From positions 1 through 7,418 of the forward strand of contig CAYMYA010000028.1 of the NCBI GenBank assembly GCA_964394565.1: a stretch of 7,418 bases of DNA, read 5' to 3'. A program made the translations under genes and the position numbers. Under the pieces are notes generated by a model. That model was not told the DNA's origin, ran no database searches, and was given only the letters and a program-made list of their open reading frames with translations. This stretch comes from CAIKHN01 sp964394565 (lineage in GTDB: Bacteria; Patescibacteriota; Patescibacteriia; UBA9934). Shown one piece after another: positions 1 through 4,992 of this stretch. How positions within the stretch are numbered: the stretch's first letter is position 1; every line of letters starts with the position of its first letter.

Positions 1-534
1 GAGGACACATCCTCGTTGTTCGCTGCAGCGGCACAGCGTGTATTCGATGACGGTGCGAAGGGGTTGGTTCTTGATTTGCGGAACAATCCTGGCGGGCTTT
101 TGGATGCGTCTATTGATCTCGCTGGGTATTGGATTCCCGCAGGGCGCACTGCAGTGATTGAAAGTGTTGGTGATGAACAATCCTCATTTACGACGAATGG
201 TTCCGCAATGCTTGCAAACATCAACACCGTGGTGCTGGTGAATGGCGGTTCTGCATCCGCTTCTGAAATTCTTGCCGGTGCGCTGCAAGATTCCGATGAA
301 GCGGTTATTGTTGGTCAGACGACGTTTGGAAAAGGTTCGGTGCAGGAATATCATGATTTACCCGACGGCGGTGCGGTGAAAATTACCGTGGCGAAGTGGC
401 TGACTCCGCTCGGACGGTCAATAGATAAGCAGGGTATCGTTCCAGATCAAGACGTGGTATTTACTCAAGAAGATTTCGATGCACAACGCGATCCCCAACT
501 CGACGCGGCGATCAATCTCCTCCAGGCGAAATAA
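1..534 (+). CDS. S41-family (Ctp/tail-specific type) serine protease, C-terminal part
   Basis: This is the 3' part of a gene that starts before the window; the frame is open from base 1. S41 C-terminal processing proteases cleave exported or membrane-associated proteins with a Ser/Lys dyad. Visible here are DLRNNPGG at bases 73-96, which is the typical S41 core strand and turn, then GGSASASEI around bases 247-267 and FGKGSVQ at 325-345. The middle serine of SASAS (bases 256-258) lies exactly 25 residues before the lysine (331-333), and a glutamine follows four residues later (343-345). That matches the Ser-Lys-Gln arrangement I recall for CtpB, so the active site looks intact. The signal peptide, PDZ domain and N-terminal part lie upstream and cannot be assessed. 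After the core the protein ends in a short acidic tail with no added domain. The last 56 bases overlap the longest reading of the Nudix gene. The family call is firm; the subfamily and substrate are unknown. Confidence 0.93.
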   Translation, partial: EDTSSLFAAAAQRVFDDGAKGLVLDLRNNPGGLLDASIDLAGYWIPAGRTAVIESVGDEQSSFTTNGSAMLANINTVVLVNGGSASASEILAGALQDSDEAVIVGQTTFGKGSVQEYHDLPDGGAVKITVAKWLTPLGRSIDKQGIVPDQDVVFTQEDFDAQRDPQLDAAINLLQAK

Positions 535-1114
535 GGGGGAGAGTGAGCGTCACCGAACTGAGGTCTCCGCTGGAGGACTGGTGTTTAAGCGTGTCAATGG
601 CCTGGTATACTTTGCCATGGTGAAGGATTCATATGGTAAGTGGGCGTTTCCTAAGGGGCATGTTCGTCAGGGGGAGTCGTACCGTGACGCTGCGGTGCGC
701 GAGATTCAGGAAGAGATGAATCTTTCGGGATTGAAACCGATTTGCCGTCTCGATACCATCGATATTTGGTTTCGCGATCGGTTCGTTCATAAGGGGAAAC
801 TCGTCCATAAATACATTCATTACTTTTTGTTTGAAGTACCGGCCCAGGCGGTGATTCGCGCTCCTGACCCGCAAGAAACTGGTGAAACCATTCGAGCTGT
901 GAGTTGGGTTCCATCGAAAGAATTGCTCAAGCGTTCCAGTTACAAAGATATGGTGCGTATTATTCAGAAAGCCTTGCGACTATGCTCGTCTCCCTCCTCA
1001 GCGACGTCCGTGCACTCGGGCCACAGGGCGCAATCGTCGACGTCCCCGACGGTTACGCGCAAAGCTTCCTTTTTCCGGAGCATCTCGCCGTTCTCGCGTC
1101 CAAAGACGTCATAG
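479..1114 (+). CDS. Nudix hydrolase
   Basis: Nudix enzymes hydrolyse nucleoside diphosphates linked to another group, using Mg2+; the substrate here is unknown. The Nudix box runs from Gly60 to Leu82 (bases about 656-724). It fits G-x5-E-x7-REUxEExGU with Glu66, Arg74-Glu75 and Glu78-Glu79, except that the late glycine is Asn81. The preceding VSAGGLVFK (residues 29-37) and WAFPKGH (55-61) are typical of the fold, which appears to end near SYKDMVRIIQKAL (154-166). Both boundaries are odd. The only usable in-frame start is ATG 479, which overlaps the protease gene by 56 bases and adds about 27 Arg/Ser-rich residues. Homologues, as I recall them, begin just before the VSAGG strand. The frame then continues 133 bases into rplI, giving a Ser/Thr/Arg-rich tail that looks like an out-of-frame reading of L9. 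A GGGGGAG stretch at 535-541 resembles a ribosome binding site, but no in-frame start follows it. The domain call is firm; the exact ends are not. Confidence 0.85.
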   Translation: MHNAIPNSTRRSISSRRNKGESERHRTEVSAGGLVFKRVNGLVYFAMVKDSYGKWAFPKGHVRQGESYRDAAVREIQEEMNLSGLKPICRLDTIDIWFRDRFVHKGKLVHKYIHYFLFEVPAQAVIRAPDPQETGETIRAVSWVPSKELLKRSSYKDMVRIIQKALRLCSSPSSATSVHSGHRAQSSTSPTVTRKASFFRSISPFSRPKTS

Positions 1115-1419
1115 CTCAAGATCACGCACTCGACGCTCGGCCAAAAGAACGTAAAACCGAACGTGAAGATCGGGAGCTTGCGGGAGAAATTGATGGGCTT
1201 GAAGTCGTTATTCCCGTTCAAGTGAAGAAGGGTAAGGTTGTAACAGAGGTTACGAGTGCAATGGTTCGGCAAGGGTTGAAAGATTTAGGTTTCAAAGTGC
1301 CGATTGATGCCATTGTGCTCAAGCAGAAGGTTGACGATATTGGGAGTTTTGACATTCCCGTTGTGTTTCCGTCCGGATTTGAAGCGACAATTTCACTTAT
1401 CACCGAGGCCGCGACATAG
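982..1419 (+). CDS. rplI: 50S ribosomal protein L9
   Basis: L9 binds 23S rRNA near the base of the L1 stalk and helps maintain reading frame. The protein is 145 residues, close to the usual 148 or so. The N-terminal RNA-binding domain is clear: MLVSLLSDVRALGPQGAIVD and then VPDGYAQSFLFPEHLAV match the family pattern, including DGYAxxFLxPxxLA. A charged linker helix follows (about residues 44-68, KERKTEREDRELAGEI). The C-terminal domain ends with a recognisable VDDIGSFDIPVVFPSGFEAT segment. ATG 982 is chosen because the family motif begins right at it; upstream in-frame codons belong to the Nudix region. No Shine-Dalgarno sequence precedes it. The first 133 bases also lie in the Nudix reading frame. 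The stop codon at 1417-1419 sits inside a terminator hairpin. As I recall, L9 is missing from several CPR groups, notably Microgenomates, so its presence argues against those. Confidence 0.95.
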   Translation: MLVSLLSDVRALGPQGAIVDVPDGYAQSFLFPEHLAVLASKDVIAQDHALDARPKERKTEREDRELAGEIDGLEVVIPVQVKKGKVVTEVTSAMVRQGLKDLGFKVPIDAIVLKQKVDDIGSFDIPVVFPSGFEATISLITEAAT

Positions 1420-1428
1420 CGGCCTTTT
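1406..1428 (+). terminator. Rho-independent terminator overlapping the rplI stop
   Basis: The arms AGGCCGC (1406-1412) and GCGGCCT (1419-1425) pair perfectly over 7 bp around a 6-base loop, GACATA. TTTT follows at 1425-1428, and a further pyrimidine-rich stretch runs to 1444. The rplI stop codon TAG (1417-1419) spans the loop and the first base of the right arm, so the hairpin is partly coding. It would end the protease-Nudix-rplI transcript. pyrG starts only 17 bases beyond, so pyrG needs either readthrough or its own promoter inside rplI. I saw no convincing promoter there. Confidence 0.8.
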
Positions 1429-1444
1429 GATGATCTTTCTTTTT

Positions 1445-2809
1445 ATGCATCATCGATATCTCTTCGTGGTAGGCGGTGTGATGAGCGGGGTAGGTAAAGG
1501 AACGAGTAGCGCTGCACTAGGACTGACATTGAAGGCACGTGGTTTTCGGGTTACTGCGGTGAAGATTGATCCGTATGTCAACGTGGATGCCGGGACGATG
1601 AATCCAGTTGAACATGGTGAGGTATTCGTGACGGTTGATGGTGACGAAACGGATCAAGATATTGGGAATTATGAACGATTTTTGGACGAACATGTGACAT
1701 CGACGCATTACATGACGACGGGGCGTGTGTACCAGTCTGTTATCGATCGTGAGCGTCGCGGAGATTATCATGGAAAATGTGTTGAAGTGGTTCCGAGAGT
1801 TCCAGAAGAGGTCATTCATCGTATCGAGATTGCGGCAAAACAGGCGAAGGCTGATTTTACAGTGATTGAGATTGGTGGAACGGTTGGGGAATATGAAAAC
1901 ATTCTTTTTCTCGAAGCCATTCGCATGATGAAGCTGAGAGCGCCGGAGGATATTCGCACGATTCTCGTGAGTTATTTGCCTGTGCCACCATCGATCGGCG
2001 AGATGAAGACGAAGCCGACGCAGCANNNNNNNNNNNNNNNNNNNNNNNNNNNNNNNNNNNNNNNNNNNNNNNNNNNNNNNNNNNNNNNNNNNNNNNNNNN
2101 NNNNNNNNNNNNNNNNNNNNNNNNNGAAGCCATTAAGCATGCCGCGTGGTCGTTGCAACGGAAGCCGGTGATTGAGTGGTTGAATGCCGAGGTATATGAA
2201 CAGGATAGTTCGACGTTGCAGGAACTTGATGGTTTTGACGGTATTTTAGTGCCCGGTGGTTTTGGTTCACGGGGGATCGAAGGCAAAATTGCAGCGATTC
2301 GGTATGTGCGTGAGCATGGCATTCCGTATTTTGGCATTTGTTATGGCATGCAGTGTGCGGTGATTGAATTTGCGCGTTCGGTGCTTGCACTACCGGATGC
2401 GCATACGACAGAAATTGACCCGAAGACGACGAATCCCGTGATTCATCTGATGAACGATCAGGCGCAGAAACTCAAGGGAAAGGGGATTGGTGGGACGCTT
2501 CGACTTGGCGCGTACCCGTGTCATCTTGCGCCCGGATCACTGTCGCGTAATGCATATGGGGAAGAGCGTATTTCTGAACGGCACCGTCATCGATATGAAT
2601 TCAATACTGAGTACCGTCGGCGTCTTGTTGATGCCGGACTCGTGATCGCAGGAACGTCGCCGGATGATCGTCTGGTGGAAATCGTTGAGGTCGCAAATCA
2701 CCCGTTCTTCGTCGGCGTACAATTCCACCCGGAATTTCAATCACGACCATTGCGGCCGCATCCGTTGTTTGTGGGGTTTGTGCGTGCCGCGAGTGAGCGA
2801 GTACGATAA
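1445..2809 (+). CDS. pyrG: CTP synthase (glutamine-hydrolysing), interrupted by an assembly gap
   Basis: PyrG makes CTP from UTP, ATP and glutamine, the last step of de novo pyrimidine nucleotide synthesis. The N-terminal synthetase domain opens with GGVMSGVGKG, the nucleotide-binding loop. It continues with HGEVFVTVDGDETDQDIG, TTGRVY, ERRGDYHGK and VIEIGGTVGEYEN, and reaches KTKPTQ just before the N run at 2026. After the gap the frame resumes in the glutamine amidotransferase domain. This has LVPGGFGSRGIEGK, the nucleophile Cys in GICYGMQ (Cys codon 2339-2341), and the His/Glu pair in FHPEFQSRP (2726-2728 and 2732-2734). The Tyr after the Cys is Leu in most CTP synthases I know; CYGMQ is more typical of GMP synthetase. 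ATG 1445 is preferred because family proteins begin a few residues before the YLFVVGGV strand. ATG 1430 in the same frame would add five residues. No Shine-Dalgarno sequence is present. The gene ends at a shared bidirectional terminator. Confidence 0.95.
   Translation: MHHRYLFVVGGVMSGVGKGTSSAALGLTLKARGFRVTAVKIDPYVNVDAGTMNPVEHGEVFVTVDGDETDQDIGNYERFLDEHVTSTHYMTTGRVYQSVIDRERRGDYHGKCVEVVPRVPEEVIHRIEIAAKQAKADFTVIEIGGTVGEYENILFLEAIRMMKLRAPEDIRTILVSYLPVPPSIGEMKTKPTQXXXXXXXXXXXXXXXXXXXXXXXXXXXXXXXXXXEAIKHAAWSLQRKPVIEWLNAEVYEQDSSTLQELDGFDGILVPGGFGSRGIEGKIAAIRYVREHGIPYFGICYGMQCAVIEFARSVLALPDAHTTEIDPKTTNPVIHLMNDQAQKLKGKGIGGTLRLGAYPCHLAPGSLSRNAYGEERISERHRHRYEFNTEYRRRLVDAGLVIAGTSPDDRLVEIVEVANHPFFVGVQFHPEFQSRPLRPHPLFVGFVRAASERVR
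2026..2125. other. Assembly gap of 100 N inside pyrG
   Basis: Exactly 100 undetermined bases, the conventional placeholder for a scaffold join of unknown length. The protein stops at KTKPTQ on the left and resumes at EAIKHA on the right. In E. coli PyrG, from recalled numbering, these sites are near residues 192 and 310, so about 117 residues (about 350 bases) should lie between them. The true gap is therefore probably about 250 bases longer than drawn. The frame is kept across the placeholder only by chance. Confidence 0.97.
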
Positions 2810-2850
2810 ATACAAAACCTCGCTGCTCAGGAGCAGCGAGGTTTTGTATT
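2809..2850. terminator. Bidirectional terminator between convergent pyrG and rpmA
   Basis: A perfect 20-bp inverted repeat has arms at 2809-2828 and 2831-2850 with only AG between them. Each strand reads a GC-rich stem (CCTCGCTGCTC/GAGCAGCGAGG) followed by TTTTGTATT, so it can terminate in both directions. The last base of the pyrG TAA (2807-2809) and the first two bases of the rpmA stop (2849-2851) form its ends, so the space between the two convergent genes is essentially all terminator. Confidence 0.93.
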
Positions 2851-3121
2851 ACTTCACGGAAACGATGGTACGAAGCTTCAGGGCGCCGGTGAAATCCGGG
2901 AGGCGCTTTTTCATGAATGAGACTGCACCTTCGGCAATGGCATACAGGGTATGGTCTTTGCCGACGCGAACGTTCTTTCCAGCATGAATTTTGGTACCAC
3001 GCTGGCGGACGATAATATCGCCAGGGCCGACTTGAGTGCCGTCTGCGCGCTTGACTCCCAGTCGCTTTGCTTGCGAATCGCGGCCGTTTCGTGTGGATCC
3101 TTGGGCTAATTTGTGTGCCAT
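2849..3121 (-). CDS. rpmA: 50S ribosomal protein L27
   Basis: L27 sits near the peptidyl transferase centre, with its N-terminal tail reaching toward the P-site tRNA. The 90-residue product starts MAHKLAQGSTRNGRDSQAKR and continues with VRQRGTKIHAGKNV and GKDHTLYAI, all diagnostic of L27. A C-terminal extension of a few basic residues makes it slightly longer than the usual 85 or so. ATG 3121 is chosen because MAHK is the conserved N terminus. An in-frame ATG at 3148 would add nine residues (MSVYDDRIY) and, unlike 3121, has a Shine-Dalgarno-like GAAGG about 7 bases upstream, so it remains possible. It does not resemble the cleavable N-terminal extension of Firmicutes L27. rplU (L21), the usual partner, is not adjacent. 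The gene is convergent with pyrG and divergent from the nifU-like gene, so it is probably transcribed alone. Confidence 0.95.
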   Translation of the reverse strand: MAHKLAQGSTRNGRDSQAKRLGVKRADGTQVGPGDIIVRQRGTKIHAGKNVRVGKDHTLYAIAEGAVSFMKKRLPDFTGALKLRTIVSVK

Positions 3122-3135
3122 ATATATTCGGTCGT

Positions 3136-3186
3136 CGTAAACGCTCATCTGCGGCCTTCACAGCGCCTAGCAGATGAATGTTTACG
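3136..3186 (-). promoter_or_regulatory. Large imperfect stem-loop in the rpmA leader
   Basis: On the plus strand, CGTAAAC (3136-3142) and TCATCTGC (3145-3152) pair with GCAGATGA (3170-3177) and GTTTACG (3180-3186). The result is a 17-position stem with a 2-base internal mismatch and a 17-base loop. In the rpmA transcript it lies just upstream of the MAHK start. Its loop carries the GAAGG motif and its 3' arm carries the alternative ATG at 3148-3146. Such a fold could control ribosome access, as ribosomal-protein leaders do. The pairing is seen directly; the regulatory role is inferred. Confidence 0.5.
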
Positions 3187-3256
3187 GCTAACCTCATTAA
3201 TTCTTTGCGCTAATCTCAGCGGATTCGAGATCAGCTAACGGGTGGTAGGTTAGCCG
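3185..3256. promoter_or_regulatory. Nested inverted repeats between rpmA and the nifU-like gene
   Basis: The outer pair CGGCTAACCT (3185-3194) and AGGTTAGCCG (3247-3256) is a perfect 10-base inverted repeat 52 bases apart. Inside it, GCTAATCTC (3209-3217) and GAGATCAGC (3227-3235) form a 9-position stem with one mismatch and a 9-base loop. The core GCTAA(C/T) occurs at 3187, 3209 and 3234, and inverted at 3249. This could be a set of protein-binding half-sites, or RNA hairpins in the rpmA leader. No known regulator can be named. Confidence 0.4.
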
Positions 3257-3275
3257 AATTCCCGTACGGAGTCAA
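3247..3275 (-). promoter_or_regulatory. rpmA: Possible rpmA promoter
   Basis: On the minus strand a good -35 hexamer TTGACT (3275-3270) is followed after 17 bases by TAACCT (3252-3247), a weak -10. The -10 lies within the outer inverted repeat. If used, it gives an rpmA leader of roughly 120 bases that includes both stem-loops. The weak -10 keeps this tentative. Confidence 0.3.
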
Positions 3276-3278
3276 GCA

Positions 3279-3307
3279 TTGGTATGGGGAGAAACATGAG
3301 GTATACT
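3279..3307 (+). promoter_or_regulatory. Sigma-70-like promoter for the nifU-mraY-ftsW-murG operon
   Basis: TTGGTA (3279-3284) and TATACT (3302-3307) are separated by 17 bases, close to the TTGACA/TATAAT consensus (4/6 and 5/6). Only nine bases lie between the -10 and ATG 3317. Transcription would start around 3313-3316, giving a leaderless or nearly leaderless mRNA. This also argues against the upstream ATGs at 3284 and 3296. Confidence 0.55.
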
Positions 3308-3316
3308 TGGTGCGTT

Positions 3317-3553
3317 ATGAAAGACTTGCTCGAGGATGCGTTGGAAGAGGTGCGAAAAACGCTTCGGCTGCACCAGGGGGGGATCGATGTTGTGTCCTGG
3401 GATGAAGCGACCGGAGAGCTCGTTTTGGCCTTTACTGGTACCTGCGCCGGGTGTGCGCTTTCATCAATAACCTTGAAAAAGGGCGTTGAAGTCATATTGT
3501 GCTCGCGAGTGCCGTCGATTCGAAAGATTCGTACTGTTGAATCCCATGCCTAA
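3317..3553 (+). CDS. NifU-like C-terminal-domain protein (Fe-S cluster scaffold)
   Basis: This 78-residue protein consists of a single NifU C-terminal (Nfu-type) domain. Such domains carry or hand on Fe-S clusters, usually as dimers bridged by a CxxC pair. The pattern is clear: MKDLLEDALEEVRKTL, then GGIDVVSWDEATGELVLAF, then GTCAGCALSSITLKKGVE, and a final IRKIRTVE strand. The likely cluster ligands are Cys43 and Cys46. A third cysteine, Cys62, is not part of the family motif as I know it. The usual acidic DGGD turn reads HQGGID. ATG 3317 matches the family start and the promoter position. ATG 3296, preceded by GGGGAG, and ATG 3284 are in-frame alternatives that would add unrelated residues. 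The gene opens the mraY-ftsW-murG operon, and its stop codon lies inside the start of the next gene (8-base overlap). Nothing in the sequence links Fe-S assembly to wall synthesis; the grouping may only reflect co-expression. Confidence 0.88.
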   Translation: MKDLLEDALEEVRKTLRLHQGGIDVVSWDEATGELVLAFTGTCAGCALSSITLKKGVEVILCSRVPSIRKIRTVESHA

Positions 3554-3938
3554 TGTGATCGTGGAACGAAAAGGCCGGTTTGCGTCGCTGGTGCGCCTGC
3601 CGTTATTTCGCTATTCTAGTGCGATCGCGATCCTCTTTTTGCTCGCGACGATTCTTTTGCCATTATGGCGATTGTTTCCGGATATTTACGGCCGTCCAGT
3701 GGTGCCATTACATTACAATATTCACTATGGTGTGGATTGGACGGGGGCATGGTGGCAGATCTTTTTGCTTCCAGCAATGAGTATTGTATTTTTTATACTT
3801 AATGTGGGAATTGCGGTATATTTTGTACGACGAAACCCGCTCCTTACTGGTGTGGCACTGTGCTCGACGATTGTGTTATCCGTACTATTGTTTGCTGCGA
3901 TGGTGTTTGTGGTGTCCTTAAACATGATGTATGGTTGA
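3546..3938 (+). CDS. Small membrane protein of unknown function, three predicted helices
   Basis: The product is 130 residues with three hydrophobic stretches at about 24-43, 71-93 and 98-125. The basic N terminus (MPNVIVERKGRFASLVR) suggests a cytoplasmic start. Between helices 1 and 2 is a polar, aromatic-rich loop, VPLHYNIHYGVDWTGAWW (residues 53-70). Its PLHYNIxxGxDxxGxWW pattern is one I associate with hypothetical proteins in candidate-phyla genomes and, loosely, with DUF1648-like segments; I cannot name a function. ATG 3546 is chosen because it gives the compact 8-base overlap with the nifU-like stop (ATGCCTAA). A longer frame from 3486 would run through the nifU-like domain. The stop overlaps the mraY start by another 8 bases (ATGGTTGA), so translation of the three genes is probably coupled. 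Its place directly before mraY hints at a role at the membrane near lipid-linked wall synthesis, but this rests on context alone. Confidence 0.85.
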   Translation: MPNVIVERKGRFASLVRLPLFRYSSAIAILFLLATILLPLWRLFPDIYGRPVVPLHYNIHYGVDWTGAWWQIFLLPAMSIVFFILNVGIAVYFVRRNPLLTGVALCSTIVLSVLLFAAMVFVVSLNMMYG

Positions 3939-4983
3939 TGCTTTTGCTATTACAAAAATTCTTATTTTGGGCACAGCGTCTTTTTTGTTCGCGATCAGCT
4001 GGACACCGGCGCTCACGCACGTGCTCTATAAATATCGCCTTGGAAAATCTATTCGTAGCGCCGTCACTGCGCCCATGTTTGCAAAGCTGCATGCAAAGAA
4101 AGCGGGTGTACCAACGATGGGTGGTGTGCTCATTTGGGGAACGACGCTCGCGCTTGCCGGAATTCTCGCAGCATTCGCGTATTGGATCCCACAAAGCGCG
4201 CTGGCGGAATTGAGCTTTCTTTCCCGGTCACAAACCTGGTTGCCAATTGCAGCGCTTGTCGCGGCAGGATTGGTTGGCCTGAGTGATGATCTCATGAATG
4301 TGTTTAAAATTGGCTCACACGGCGGAGGTATCCATATTCGGCATCGGTTGCTGATGTACGCTGTGGTGGCAGCGGTGGGCGCGTGGTGGTTTACTATGAA
4401 GCTTGGTTTCGATGTTCTGCATGTTCCGTTTGTGGGTGATATCGTGGTTGGTCCAATTCCCTATGCGTTTTTTTTCATCGCGGTGATTGTGTCGACGTCA
4501 TTTTCCGTCAATCAAACGGATGGATTGGATGGGCTCGCAGGTGGGACATTAGCGAGCGCTTTCGGTGCGTATTCACTGATTGCGGTGATGCAAGGACGGT
4601 ATGATCTTGCTGCGTTTTGTGCGGTGGTGATGGGAGCATTATTCGCGTTTTTGTGGTTTAACATTTACCCCGCACGGTTCATTATGGGCGACACTGGTGC
4701 GATGTCACTTGGCGTGACGCTTGGCATTGTGGCGATGCTTACACACCAGCCGTTGCTCTTACCACTCATTGGTTTTGTGTTTGTCATGGAGATGGTGACG
4801 ACAATACTCCAGATAGTTTCAAAAAAGGTTTTTCAGAAAAAGATCTTTCGCATTGCGCCGATTCACCACCATTTTGAAGCGGTAGGATGGCCGGAGCCAA
4901 AAGTCGTAATGCGGTTTTGGGTGGTGTCGTGGATTACTGCTGGGCTCGGGGTATTGTTCGCGTTGTTGGATATGGCGAGGTAG
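3931..4983 (+). CDS. mraY: Phospho-N-acetylmuramoyl-pentapeptide transferase
   Basis: MraY transfers phospho-MurNAc-pentapeptide from UDP to undecaprenyl phosphate, making lipid I at the cytoplasmic face of the membrane. The protein has 350 residues, near the family norm, and about ten hydrophobic segments. The family motifs are present: KKAGVPTMGG (residues 56-65), the LSDD pair Asp119-Asp120, NQTDGLDGLAGG (194-205) with Asn194, Asp197 and Asp200, MGDTGA with Asp254, and APIHHHFE (309-316) followed by GWPEPKVVMRFW. The catalytic aspartates and the histidine loop are intact. The second residue of the NxTDGLDGL motif is Gln where Leu is usual. ATG 3931 overlaps the previous stop by 8 bases and lacks a Shine-Dalgarno sequence, so reinitiation is likely. 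ftsW follows after 9 bases and murG after that, the order known from dcw clusters. The mur ligase genes are not in this window. Confidence 0.97.
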   Translation: MVDAFAITKILILGTASFLFAISWTPALTHVLYKYRLGKSIRSAVTAPMFAKLHAKKAGVPTMGGVLIWGTTLALAGILAAFAYWIPQSALAELSFLSRSQTWLPIAALVAAGLVGLSDDLMNVFKIGSHGGGIHIRHRLLMYAVVAAVGAWWFTMKLGFDVLHVPFVGDIVVGPIPYAFFFIAVIVSTSFSVNQTDGLDGLAGGTLASAFGAYSLIAVMQGRYDLAAFCAVVMGALFAFLWFNIYPARFIMGDTGAMSLGVTLGIVAMLTHQPLLLPLIGFVFVMEMVTTILQIVSKKVFQKKIFRIAPIHHHFEAVGWPEPKVVMRFWVVSWITAGLGVLFALLDMAR

Positions 4984-4992
4984 CAAAGATGT

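Noticed and set aside
1349..1354. Perfect TTGACA inside rplI as a pyrG -35 element
   Set aside because: No acceptable -10 hexamer lies 16-18 bases downstream.
3136..3186. Integron attC-like site, because of the long imperfect palindrome with GTTTACG/CGTAAAC ends
   Set aside because: The ends do not fit the attC core consensus RYYYAAC/GTTRRRY, and no integrase or cassette array is present.
2601..3197. 198-codon minus-strand frame across the pyrG end and rpmA
   Set aside because: It is a shadow frame antisense to pyrG and out of frame with rpmA; it runs through the terminator and the composition is Arg/Pro-rich with no family signal.
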